In this document: piece after piece, positions 14,705 to 22,318 of the stretch
Numbering within the stretch: the first letter of the stretch is position 1
Layout of the letters: every line of letters starts with the position of its first letter
NCBI GenBank assembly: GCA_943332615.1
Contig: CALQQB010000055.1
Span: 1-32,685, forward strand
Length of the DNA: 32,685 nucleotides
Reading direction: 5' to 3'
Source of the DNA: Phenylobacterium deserti
GTDB lineage: Bacteria; Pseudomonadota; Alphaproteobacteria; Caulobacterales; Caulobacteraceae
The notes under the pieces: generated by a model
The model's input: the letters and a program-made list of their open reading frames with translations, nothing else
The model's database searches: none
What the model was told of the DNA's origin: nothing
Translations under genes and position numbers: made by a program

Positions 14705-15664
14705 ATGACCTCTCGCCGAACCTGCCTCGCCTTCGCTCTCGCGTTCAGCCTGACCGTGCCCGTCGTGGCGGTCGCCGGGCCAGCGCCGGAGCAGGACCGC
14801 CAGTCGATCCTGGCCATGGCCGGGAACTACAAGGTCCGCTTCGATATGCGCGAGACGGTGTCGCTGCAGCCTGGCTACGAGCCCCTGGGGCCAAAGCTGA
14901 GCGGCGGCTACGAGGCGGTGCGAATCGTCGAGGACCGCGGCGACTTCATCAGCCTGCAGCACATTCTGGTGGTGGAGGATGACGGCAAGCCGGCCGTGGT
15001 GAAGCACTGGCGCCAGGACTGGACCTATCAGCCGTCGAAGGTGCTGGAATACGAGACCGCCAACCGGTGGGGCCTGAAGGCCACCGGCGCGGCGCGGAAA
15101 GGCGCCTGGTCTCAGACCGTCTGGCAGACCGACGATTCGCCCCGCTACGGCGGCCTGGGCCATTGGACCTACGAAGGCGGCGTGGCCAGCTGGCAGAGCG
15201 AGCGGACGCTGCGGCCCTTGGCCCGGCGCGACGCGGTGCGCCACCCGGTCTATTCCTGGTACGCTGGGTGGAACCGCCACACGCTGACGCCCACCGGCTG
15301 GATCCATGAGCAGGACAACACCAAGCTGGGCCTGAAGGCCGGCCAGCCGGTGACCTATGTCCACGAGGTGGTGCTGAACACCTACAGTCGGTCCGACAAG
15401 TTCCCGATGCAGGCGGCCGACGACTATTGGACGGCGACGAACGCCTATTGGGCTGGGGTGCGGCTGGCCTGGGACCGGGCGATCGCGAAGGGCGGCGGGA
15501 TCACGGTCACCGAGGAGGCGCAGAACGGCTCGGTGACGGGCCCCAAACTGATGGGCCTGGCCGACGAGATCGCCGAGGGTAGGACCGACGGCGCCAAGGC
15601 GCTGGCCGAGGCGGCGGCGCTGATCGCCGGGCCGGAGAAGATGCGGCCGCTGGCGTTGAAGTAG
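14705..15664 (+). CDS. Secreted DUF6607 family protein
   Basis: 319 residues with a signal peptide (LAFALAFSLTVPVVAVAGPA). The blocks MAGNYKVRFDMRETV, ISLQHILVVEDDGKP, VVKHWRQDWTYQ, TVWQTDDSPRYGGLGHWTYE, NRHTLTPTGWIHEQDNTKLG and YWTATNAYW follow the pattern I associate with DUF6607, a family of exported proteins about 300 residues long found in several Gram-negative groups. The function is unknown. The gene appears to be transcribed alone, and the GGDEF-EAL gene converges on it with 12 bp between stops. Confidence 0.75.
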   Translation: MTSRRTCLAFALAFSLTVPVVAVAGPAPEQDRQSILAMAGNYKVRFDMRETVSLQPGYEPLGPKLSGGYEAVRIVEDRGDFISLQHILVVEDDGKPAVVKHWRQDWTYQPSKVLEYETANRWGLKATGAARKGAWSQTVWQTDDSPRYGGLGHWTYEGGVASWQSERTLRPLARRDAVRHPVYSWYAGWNRHTLTPTGWIHEQDNTKLGLKAGQPVTYVHEVVLNTYSRSDKFPMQAADDYWTATNAYWAGVRLAWDRAIAKGGGITVTEEAQNGSVTGPKLMGLADEIAEGRTDGAKALAEAAALIAGPEKMRPLALK

Positions 15665-15676
15665 TCGCTGGGGCGA

Positions 15677-17056
15677 TCAGCCCGTCGCGGCGAGGCGTTC
15701 AGGGATTTCGGTTTCGCGGAGGATGGCTTCCATGGCGTCGCCGTCCATGGGGCGGGCGAAGAAGTAGCCCTGCATGCGGTCGCATCCGGCAGAGCGCAGG
15801 AACAGGGCCTGGGCTTCGTGCTCGACGCCCTCGGCGATGATGCGGACGCCCAGCGAGCGGGCGGCGTGCAGCATCGAGGCCACCAGCTTGGAGACCCGCG
15901 CGTCGCGGCCGACGTCATCGATCAGCGAGCGGTCCAGCTTCACCGTCTGGATCGGCAGGCGCATCAGCGCGCGCAGGTTGGAGTATCCGGTGCCGAAGTC
16001 GTCCAACGCCACGTTCACGCCCTTCGCGGCCAGTCTCTCGATGTGGCGGCGCGCCAGGCCAAGATCCTGCAGCAGGAAGGTCTCGGTGATCTCGACGGTC
16101 AGGGCGGTGGCGGGCAGGTCGGTCTTGGCCAGCCGGCCGATCAGCTTGCGCGAGAAGCTGGGGTCCAGCAGGTCGCGGGGGCTGACGTTGCAGGACACCA
16201 CCTCGATCAGGCCGTCGGCGACCCAGGGGGCGGTGCGCGCGCAGGCCGCCTCGAAGATCGCCTCGTCAATGGCGCGGATCAGGCCCAGCTCCTCGGCCAT
16301 GGGCACGAAATGGATGGGCGACACCAGGCCGCGCTCGGGATGGTTCCAGCGGGCCAGAACCTCGACGCCGACCGTGCGGCCGGTCATGGAATCGACGATC
16401 GGCTGGAACCACGGGACGATCTCGCCGGCGGGGATGGCGCGGCGCAGGTCGTCTTCTAGGGTGCGGCGGCGGATGCCTTCCTCGCGCAGGTCCTCGTCGA
16501 AGCTGGACCAGCGGCGCCCGCCCGCGGACTTCGCGCGGTAGAGGGCCTGGTCGGCGAAGCGTTGCAGGTCGGCGGCGTTGTCGGTGTCGCGCGGGAACAC
16601 CGCTACGCCCACCGAGCCGCCGGAGGTGACGGCGCGGCCGTAGATGGTCTGCGGCTGACCCAACAGGGCGACCAGCTTGTCGGCGCGAGCGGCAGGGTCG
16701 GCGTCCTCGGTGATCAGGGCGAACTCGTCGCCGCCGAGGCGGGCGGCCATCTCGTGCGGGGCGGCCTCGTCACGCAGTCGCTGGCCAAGTTCCGCCAGCA
16801 GAATGTCGCCGGCGTGGTGGCCCAGGGTGTCGTTGAGGTTCTTGAACCGGTCCAGGTCGATGATGAACAGCGCCACCGACGTGCCGGCCGCTTTGGCGGC
16901 CTCCAGCCGTTCGCAGAGGCTGCCGGTGAACGCGCCGCGATTGACCAGGCCGGTCAGGGAATCGGTCTGGGCCAGGCGGAGCGTCATCTCACGCTCGGCC
17001 TCCAGCTCGGCGACCCGGGCGGCAAGTTCGGTCAGGCTCGTCGAAAGGTGCGGCAT
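15677..17056 (-). CDS. GGDEF-EAL cyclic-di-GMP protein, probable phosphodiesterase
   Basis: 459 residues. A short coiled-coil-like start (ELAARVAELEAERE) is followed by a GGDEF domain with an intact GGDEF signature at 108-112. The inhibitory RxxD site five residues before it is not conserved (A99, E102). The EAL domain has EVL at 232-234 in place of EAL, with Asn290 (CNVS), Glu322 (EITE), DDFGTG 352-357, Lys373, Glu409 (AEGVE) and Gln429 all present. The catalytic residues for c-di-GMP hydrolysis are therefore in place. There is no sensory or membrane domain, so it is cytosolic with input unknown. The symporter gene lies upstream on the same strand with a 121-bp gap holding a REP-like repeat. 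Confidence 0.9.
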   Translation of the reverse strand: MPHLSTSLTELAARVAELEAEREMTLRLAQTDSLTGLVNRGAFTGSLCERLEAAKAAGTSVALFIIDLDRFKNLNDTLGHHAGDILLAELGQRLRDEAAPHEMAARLGGDEFALITEDADPAARADKLVALLGQPQTIYGRAVTSGGSVGVAVFPRDTDNAADLQRFADQALYRAKSAGGRRWSSFDEDLREEGIRRRTLEDDLRRAIPAGEIVPWFQPIVDSMTGRTVGVEVLARWNHPERGLVSPIHFVPMAEELGLIRAIDEAIFEAACARTAPWVADGLIEVVSCNVSPRDLLDPSFSRKLIGRLAKTDLPATALTVEITETFLLQDLGLARRHIERLAAKGVNVALDDFGTGYSNLRALMRLPIQTVKLDRSLIDDVGRDARVSKLVASMLHAARSLGVRIIAEGVEHEAQALFLRSAGCDRMQGYFFARPMDGDAMEAILRETEIPERLAATG

Positions 17057-17132
17057 GCTGGCCGACCATGCCCCGGACGGGGCGAACGGGGAGTTAAGCG
17101 GCAGGGTTTACAGGGGCCTAACCAACGCCGGT

Positions 17133-17176
17133 CTCCTCTCCCTCTCTGCGCGCTACGTTCACAGGGGGAGGGGAGG
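17133..17176. repeat. REP-like imperfect inverted repeat between dctA-like and GGDEF-EAL genes
   Basis: CCTCTCCCTCT at 17135-17145 faces AGGGGGAGGGG at 17163-17173; two mismatches would be G-U pairs in RNA. The purine/pyrimidine-rich arms resemble intergenic repeats common in Caulobacteraceae. It begins just after the symporter stop in the direction of transcription, so it may also act as a terminator. Confidence 0.4.
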
Positions 17177-17177
17177 T

Positions 17178-18422
17178 CTATGCCTTGGCGGGTTCCGCCT
17201 GCGGGACTTCGATCTGGTCTTCCCATTTGGCGACAACGGCGGCGGCCACGGAGTTGCCGACGACGTTGGTGGCCGAGCGGCCCATGTCGAGCAGATGGTC
17301 GACGGCGAGGATCAACGCCAGCCCCGCCTCAGGCAGCTTGAAGTAGGTCAGGGTGGCGGCAATGACCACCAGGGAGGCGCGAGGTACGCCGGCCATGCCC
17401 TTGGACGTCACCATCAGCAGCGCCAGCATCGTGATCTGTTGGCCGAGGGTCAGCTCAATCCCATAGACCTGGGCGATGAACAGCACCGCGAAGGTGCAGT
17501 ACATCATCGAGCCGTCCAGGTTGAACGAGTAGCCCAGCGGCAGGACGAAGCTGGCGACCTTTCGAGAGATGCCCCACTTCTGCAACTCCTCCAGCGTGCG
17601 CGGATAGGCCGCCTCGGACGAGGCGGTGGAGAAGGCCAGCAGCGTCGGGGCGCGGATCTGGCCGATCAGCTTGAAGATCCGGGGACCCACGATGAGGAAG
17701 CCGGCCAGGATCAGCAGCGACCACAGGATCAGCAGCGAGGCGTAAAAGCCGCCCACGAACACCCCGTAGGTGAACAGGACGGCGATGCCCTTGGTGGCGA
17801 TGCTGGAGGCGAGGGCGGCGAAGATCGCCAGCGGCGCGGTCTTCATCACATAGCCGGTCACCTTGAGCATGATCTGCGCGACCTGTTCGACCAGGGCCAG
17901 CACGGCGGGGGCCCGATCGTCGATGGCCGCGACAGCGGTGCCGACGAAGACCGAGAACACCACGATCTGCAGGATCTCGTTCTTCGCCATGGCATCGACG
18001 ATCGAGCTGGGCACCACGTGGGTGACGAACTCCTTCAGGGTGAACTTGGCGATGTCGACCCCGGTCGCGGCGTCGGCCGGCGCGGCGAGGTTCAGGCTGG
18101 CCCCCGGCTGGATGATGTGGACCATCACCAGGCCCAGGGTGAGCGAGCTGATCGAGGCGAGGAGGAACCAGCCGATGGTCTTCACGCCCACGCGGCCCAC
18201 CTCGGAAGCGTCGCCCATGTGCGCGATGCCGGCGACCAGGGTGGAGAACACCAGCGGGGCGATGATCATCTTGATCAGCCGCAGGAAGATGTCGGTGATG
18301 ATCGAGAAGTTGCCAGCCCAGACCGTGGCGTCAGCCGCCGGCAGGGTCGTGTTGACCAGCCAGCCGGCCAGGACGCCCAGCACCATGGCGCCCACGACGA
18401 AGTAGGTGAAAAGGCGGTTCAT
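17178..18422 (-). CDS. Dicarboxylate/amino acid:cation symporter (DctA/GltP family)
   Basis: 414 residues from the ATG at 18422; a longer frame upstream is not membrane-like and runs into the promoter region. It has the family layout of about eight membrane helices and two hairpin loops. HP1 carries AFSTASSEAAYPRT, the helix 7 motif reads NLDGS, HP2 has TSKGMAGVPRAS, and helix 8 reads LLDMGRSATNVVGN with the Arg and Asn used in binding the substrate carboxylate and cation. It imports C4-dicarboxylates or glutamate/aspartate with Na+ or H+. It is divergent from amn, sharing a 105-bp region with a perfect palindrome. Confidence 0.92.
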   Translation of the reverse strand: MNRLFTYFVVGAMVLGVLAGWLVNTTLPAADATVWAGNFSIITDIFLRLIKMIIAPLVFSTLVAGIAHMGDASEVGRVGVKTIGWFLLASISSLTLGLVMVHIIQPGASLNLAAPADAATGVDIAKFTLKEFVTHVVPSSIVDAMAKNEILQIVVFSVFVGTAVAAIDDRAPAVLALVEQVAQIMLKVTGYVMKTAPLAIFAALASSIATKGIAVLFTYGVFVGGFYASLLILWSLLILAGFLIVGPRIFKLIGQIRAPTLLAFSTASSEAAYPRTLEELQKWGISRKVASFVLPLGYSFNLDGSMMYCTFAVLFIAQVYGIELTLGQQITMLALLMVTSKGMAGVPRASLVVIAATLTYFKLPEAGLALILAVDHLLDMGRSATNVVGNSVAAAVVAKWEDQIEVPQAEPAKA

Positions 18423-18476
18423 TCGGGCGGCCTCGGAAAAGCTGGGGCCCCTTTGTCGCCGGGATGTCGGATCGCG

Positions 18477-18490
18477 TCCACAGCTGTGGA
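18477..18490. promoter_or_regulatory. Perfect 14-bp palindrome with two DnaA-box-like halves
   Basis: TCCACAGCTGTGGA lies between the divergent symporter and AMP nucleosidase genes, about 55 bp before the first and 38 bp before the second. Each half has TCCACA, the core of a DnaA box (TTATCCACA); the right half reads TGTGGATTC, close to the reverse-complement box TGTGGATAA. It could bind DnaA or a dimeric regulator shared by both genes. Confidence 0.4.
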
Positions 18491-18527
18491 TTCGCAAGCG
18501 TCACGGACCGGAGCTATAAGGCGGCGG

Positions 18528-19973
18528 ATGAGAGAGACTGACATCGCCGGCATCGTCGATCGGCTTGAGATTGAATACCGCGCCAGCGTCGATCAGCTTC
18601 GCCGGGCGCTGAAAATATTCCTGACGGACGGGACGCCGCCAGACCCGAGCGCGCGCCGCAGCGGCGCCTACGTCTATCCGGAGCTGCGCCTGACCTGGCC
18701 GCAGGGCGGGGTCTATCCCCGGATCAGCCGCGCCTACGCCCGCATCCCGGCGCCCGGCCGCTATGCGGTGACGGTGACGCGGCCGGAGCTGTATCGCGAC
18801 TATCTGGTCGAGCAGTTGTCGCTGCTGCAGCAGGACTTCGACATCGAGCTGGAGGTGGGCCGCTCGAACCAGGAAATCCCGTTCCCCTATGTGCTGGACC
18901 CGGCCGACCTGGCCATGGCCGACGTGTCGTCGGTGGACATCGCCCGGCACTTCCCGACCACCGAGCTGGCCTATATCGGCGACGAGGTGGCGGACGGCGG
19001 CTGGATCGGGCTGGAGGACGAGCCCAGGCCGTTGGCGCTGTTCGACGGCCTGCGCACGGACTTCTCCCTGGCCCGGCTCAGCCACTATTCCGGCACCCCG
19101 GCCGAGCACACCCAGCAGTTCATCCTGTTCACCAACTATCACCGCTACGTCGATGAGTTCGTCAGCTGGGGCTGCCAGCAGCTCAAGGGCGGCGGGCCGT
19201 ACACGGCGCTGTCGGCGGCCGGGCAGGTCTACGTGACCGCCGACACCGAGAACCCCGAAGCGGCGGTGGCGGCGGGCACCTGGCGCAAGCACCAGATGCC
19301 GGCCTACCACCTGATGGCGCCGGGCCGGGCCGGGATCACCCTGGTCAACATCGGCGTCGGCCCCTCCAACGCCAAGACCATCTGCGACCACCTGGCGGTG
19401 ATGCGGCCCCAGGCCTGGCTGATGATCGGTCACTGCGGGGGCCTGCGCGGCAGCCAGAAGATCGGCGACTATGTCCTGGCCCACGCCTACCTGCGCGACG
19501 ACCATGTGCTGGACAAGGTGCTGCCGCCGGAAATCCCGATCCCGCCGCTGGCCGAGGTGCAGGTGGCGCTGAACAGTGCGGCCGAGGCGATCACCGGCGA
19601 GAGCGGCGAGGTGCTGAAGCGCCGCCTGCGGACCGGCACCGTGGTCTCCACCGACGACCGGAACTGGGAGCTGAAGTATTCGTCCAGCGCGCTGCGTTTC
19701 AACCAGAGCCGCGCCGTCGCCATCGACATGGAAAGCGCCACCATCGCGGCCCAGGGCTATCGGTTCCGGGTGCCTTACGGGACCCTGCTGTGTGTGTCCG
19801 ACAAGCCGCTGCACGGCGAGATCAAGCTGCCCGGCCAGGCCAACGCCTTCTACGACCGCGCCATCGCCCAGCACCTGCAGATCGGGCTGGAAGCCATCAA
19901 CCTGCTGCGGCAGGAGGGAACCCGGCTGCACTCGCGCAAGCTCCGCAGCTTCGACGAGCCGCCGTTCCGGTAG
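18528..19973 (+). CDS. amn: AMP nucleosidase
   Basis: 481 residues from ATG 18528, close to the usual length of Amn. AAGG at 18518-18521 supports this start; the frame is open for nearly 1.9 kb upstream but that is antisense shadow of the symporter. The N-terminal AMP-nucleosidase domain (VDQLRRALKIFLTDG, then YPELRLTWP, VTRPELYRDYL) precedes a nucleoside-phosphorylase-like catalytic domain with NIGVGPSNAKTICDHL, LMIGHCGGLRGSQKIGDYVL and AIDMESATIAAQGYRF. It splits AMP into adenine and ribose 5-phosphate, controlling the intracellular AMP pool. It is cytosolic, transcribed alone, and divergent from the symporter. Confidence 0.93.
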   Translation: MRETDIAGIVDRLEIEYRASVDQLRRALKIFLTDGTPPDPSARRSGAYVYPELRLTWPQGGVYPRISRAYARIPAPGRYAVTVTRPELYRDYLVEQLSLLQQDFDIELEVGRSNQEIPFPYVLDPADLAMADVSSVDIARHFPTTELAYIGDEVADGGWIGLEDEPRPLALFDGLRTDFSLARLSHYSGTPAEHTQQFILFTNYHRYVDEFVSWGCQQLKGGGPYTALSAAGQVYVTADTENPEAAVAAGTWRKHQMPAYHLMAPGRAGITLVNIGVGPSNAKTICDHLAVMRPQAWLMIGHCGGLRGSQKIGDYVLAHAYLRDDHVLDKVLPPEIPIPPLAEVQVALNSAAEAITGESGEVLKRRLRTGTVVSTDDRNWELKYSSSALRFNQSRAVAIDMESATIAAQGYRFRVPYGTLLCVSDKPLHGEIKLPGQANAFYDRAIAQHLQIGLEAINLLRQEGTRLHSRKLRSFDEPPFR

Positions 19974-20049
19974 GGCGTTCCGAGGCTGCGCCCCAGATCC
20001 TGATCCGGCGGCTCGGACACCCGACGCATCGCCCCCCCGCCCTCTACCC

Positions 20050-20811
20050 TCAGTCGACCGACCCCGGCTTCGGCGCCGGCGTCGCCCGCGCCGCGTCCTC
20101 CGGGCTCAACACCGGCAACTCGCGCACCGCCATTTTCCCGTCCGGGCCCATCACCTCCTCGAAGTGCCGCACCCGCACCGCCAGTCGGGTCACGGCCCTC
20201 TCCACGGCCTCGGCCATCTCGCCCTCCACCGGCCTCACCCGCCCGAACACCCGCGGCCCGAACGCCGCCGCCGTCCAGCGCAGCTGCTCCAGCTTCACCC
20301 GCACCGCGTGGGCGTCCGCCGGCGTCACCGCCTCGGCGATCTCCCAGCCGATCTCGCAGTACCGCTCCGCCTGCACCGCGCGAGCCTCGCGCAGCGCCGC
20401 GGCGAAGTCGGGAAACCGCTTGCGCCAGCGGTACACCGTCGAATGCCCCGGCATCCCCGGCTCCTGGCAGATGCGCATCAGGGCCTCGCCCTCGCACATC
20501 CGCGCGTAGATCATCGCCGCGGTCGCCTCGCAGAATTGCGGCCCGGGATGGCGGAGGCCCGGCCACCCCGCCGCCTGCCGCGCCAGCCGCAGCGTCCGCC
20601 CGAACGCCGGATAGACCTTGGCCCACCGGCTCACCGTCCCATGCGTCGGCATCCCCGCGTCCGTACACACCGCCGACAACGCTTCCCCCGACGCCACCCG
20701 CCGGGCGATCCCCCGCGCCAGCGCCGCCTCGAAGCGCACCTGGGTCCGCTGCCGCGTCCCCACGCCCCGCTTCGGCGTCGCCGCCACGCCGTCCGCAACC
20801 ACTTTGCCCAT
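20050..20811 (-). CDS. Terminase-small-subunit-like protein with duplicated helix-turn-helix
   Basis: 253 residues from the ATG at 20811, fixed by GGAGG five bases upstream; a GTG at 20835 is the alternative. Two similar DNA-binding units are seen: GEALSAVCTDAGMPTHGTVS with RWAKVYPAFGRTLRLAR, and GEALMRICQEPGMPGHSTVY with RWRKRFPDFAAALREAR. After each comes a helix like that of phage terminase small subunits. The C-terminal half is a long alpha-helical region (MAEAVERAVTRLAVRVRHFEE). Proteins of this type are annotated as terminase small subunit-like, but no large terminase, portal or capsid gene is nearby, so this is either a prophage relic or a regulator using the same fold. High GC content is like the chromosome. 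Confidence 0.7.
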   Translation of the reverse strand: MGKVVADGVAATPKRGVGTRQRTQVRFEAALARGIARRVASGEALSAVCTDAGMPTHGTVSRWAKVYPAFGRTLRLARQAAGWPGLRHPGPQFCEATAAMIYARMCEGEALMRICQEPGMPGHSTVYRWRKRFPDFAAALREARAVQAERYCEIGWEIAEAVTPADAHAVRVKLEQLRWTAAAFGPRVFGRVRPVEGEMAEAVERAVTRLAVRVRHFEEVMGPDGKMAVRELPVLSPEDAARATPAPKPGSVD

Positions 20812-20974
20812 GACCGCCTCCAACCCTCCGCCCACGAAAAAGGCCCCGCCGCCGCACCCCCCGAAACCGTGGGCACAACACCGAAGCCAGCCGAGATCAT
20901 CGCATATTTGGACTTGCGTGTCAAGAACAAAAAGTGAACATGTATTGCCGGCGACGCCGGCCGGGTTTCGATCT

Positions 20975-21023
20975 TGTAGCTACAGAAAACTTGACGTCTG
21001 ATATTAGTGTAGCTACTAATAAT
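20975..21023 (+). promoter_or_regulatory. Promoter with twin GTAGCTAC operators for brnTA
   Basis: A TTGACG at 20991-20996 and TACTAA at 21014-21019 with 17 bp between form a sigma70-type promoter in an unusually AT-rich stretch. The palindrome TGTAGCTACA (20975-20984) lies just before the -35, and GTAGCTAC (21009-21016) overlaps the start of the -10. The two centres are 33 bp apart, about three helical turns. This fits binding of two antitoxin dimers on one face of the DNA and autorepression of the downstream toxin-antitoxin pair. Confidence 0.6.
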
Positions 21024-21091
21024 CAAGGGACGACCCCAGTCGCCTCGCGGACCCATAGACAGGATGAGCCTTCTGACGACGGAGACGCGGT

Positions 21092-21370
21092 GTGCGCCTG
21101 ACCTACCACCCTCGGAAGCGAGCCGAGACCCTCGCCGATAGAGGTCTCGATTTCGAAGACGCACGCCACGTCTTCGAGGGCGCGCAGCTCCAATTGGAGG
21201 ATGACCGGTTCGACTACGGCGAGACCCGTTGGCAGACCATCGGCTGGCTGAATGATGACATGGTGATGGTGGTCTGGACCCCGCGCGGCGCGGCCCGCCA
21301 CATCATTTCGATGAGGAAGTGCAATGCCAAGGAACGCAGACGATACCTCCCCTGGCTGGACGGATCCTGA
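21092..21370 (+). CDS. brnT: BrnT-family ribonuclease toxin
   Basis: 92 residues from GTG 21092, with GGAGA at 21081-21085. DFEDARHVFEGAQLQLEDDR, RWQTIGWLNDDMVMVVWTPR and HIISMRKCNAKERRRY are the conserved pieces of BrnT, the RelE-like ribonuclease toxin of type II systems; the final SxRxxxxxE..Y segment carries catalytic and binding residues. Toxin-first order with the antitoxin start inside the toxin frame (47-nt overlap) is the known arrangement of brnTA. Confidence 0.9.
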   Translation: MRLTYHPRKRAETLADRGLDFEDARHVFEGAQLQLEDDRFDYGETRWQTIGWLNDDMVMVVWTPRGAARHIISMRKCNAKERRRYLPWLDGS

Positions 21371-21605
21371 CGAAGCGCCCGAGTGGTCGGACGAGGTCCT
21401 GGAGCGCGCCGCGCTGTGGCATGGCGACAAGCTCATCCGACCCGCCCAGGGCACGCTCACCCGCCGAGGCCGCCCAAAGCTGGACCGCCCCAAACGCCAG
21501 GTGACCCTGCGCCTGGATCAGGAGGTCATCGACGGCTTCCGCGAGACCGGTCCCGGCTGGCAAGGCCGCATCAACGAGGCGCTACGGAAGTCGCTGAAGG
21601 TCTAG
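21324..21605 (+). CDS. brnA: BrnA-family antitoxin
   Basis: 93 residues. The C-terminal half (RRGRPKLDRPKRQVTLRLDQ, then EVIDGFRETGPGWQGRINEALRKSL) is the ribbon-helix-helix part that dimerises and binds DNA, with the 'GPGWQGRINEALR' helix typical of BrnA. The N-terminal half (EAPEWSDEVLERAALWHGDK) is acidic and probably covers the toxin. Its gene overlaps brnT by 47 bases, giving coupled translation. It would neutralise BrnT and repress the shared promoter. Confidence 0.9.
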   Translation: MPRNADDTSPGWTDPDEAPEWSDEVLERAALWHGDKLIRPAQGTLTRRGRPKLDRPKRQVTLRLDQEVIDGFRETGPGWQGRINEALRKSLKV

Positions 21606-21622
21606 CCATCGCCCCTCAAGTT

Positions 21623-21661
21623 CCTCACCCGCGCCAGCGGGGGAGGGGGACCGCGAAGCGG
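21623..21661. repeat. Double hairpin, REP-like intergenic repeat after brnA
   Basis: CCTCACCCGC at 21623-21632 pairs with GCGGGGGAGG at 21637-21646 (one mismatch), followed by CCGC-gaa-GCGG at 21651-21661. It starts 18 bp after the brnA stop and may end its transcription. The GGGGGAGGGGGACCGCGAAG wording resembles dispersed repeats of Caulobacteraceae. The remaining space to 21823 shows no gene. Confidence 0.5.
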
Positions 21662-21823
21662 TGGAGGGGGCGTCCCGCCGCCGGGCGCGCCCAACAACGC
21701 CTCTCCCCGAGCGCAGCGAAGAGGCCGAGAGTGGGAACCGTCGACCGCGAATTCGCGCTAAAGGCTGGACGCAGCGGGGCCATAGACCCTAGCGTGTGGC
21801 TGGAACTGGGGGCTCGGGGAAAA

Positions 21824-22309
21824 ATGAAAATTGCGCACGGCGAGGCCCTGCCGACGAAACGGGGGCTGGCTGTTGCCAGGGCGGTAAGAATTTCTGCTCC
21901 ATTGGCTGCAGCCTTCATTGCGATCATGGCTCCCTGGATCGTACGCGCGGCGGAAACATCCGACCCGCTCACCCACGGAATGGTGCAGATGACGCTGGTG
22001 GTCGGTACGTCCACGCAAGCGCAGATTCTGGAAACGTTCGGTGCGCCCAACATCACGACGATTGACGGCAATGGTAGCGAGATGTGGGTCTACGATCGAC
22101 ACGCCACCGTCAGCTCCAACAACTCCTCAGGCTTCTCAATCGGTATGCTCGCCGTTGGCGCCGGTGGCGATGTGGGCGGCGGCGGCGGGCTCGGCTTCGG
22201 AAAGCGCAAATCGAAAGCGACGGAATCAAGCCGGAACATGACGCTCATAATCAAGTTTGATGCCCAGAAGCGCGTGTCCGATTTCCGCAGCCGCAGCAGT
22301 TCGTTCTGA
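21824..22309 (+). CDS. Exported BamE/SmpA-like protein with a glycine-rich insert
   Basis: 161 residues from ATG 21824; the frame is open from further left but that part is not protein-like. A signal sequence ends around WIVRAAETS. There is no lipobox cysteine, so it is probably soluble in the periplasm. VVGTSTQAQILETFGAPNIT, then DGNGSEMWVYDRH follows the SmpA/OmlA fold phrase 'G.t..eV...fG.P....dg...W.Y'. It is followed by a glycine-rich stretch (AVGAGGDVGGGGGLGFGKRK) not usual in BamE, then a closing strand TLIIKFDAQKRVSDF. The next gene starts nine bp later; the two are probably an operon. GC content is visibly lower than in the flanking genes. Confidence 0.65.
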   Translation: MKIAHGEALPTKRGLAVARAVRISAPLAAAFIAIMAPWIVRAAETSDPLTHGMVQMTLVVGTSTQAQILETFGAPNITTIDGNGSEMWVYDRHATVSSNNSSGFSIGMLAVGAGGDVGGGGGLGFGKRKSKATESSRNMTLIIKFDAQKRVSDFRSRSSSF

Positions 22310-22318
22310 GGGGATGCC

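Noticed and set aside
16677..18527. The 617-residue extension in front of AMP nucleosidase
   Set aside because: It is antisense to the symporter and GGDEF-EAL genes and rich in His/Gln/Gly without structure. The Amn fold starts at 18528 with a ribosome site.
20050..20811. The terminase-like gene as proof of a prophage
   Set aside because: No other phage gene is visible within the window, and its base composition is like the chromosome.
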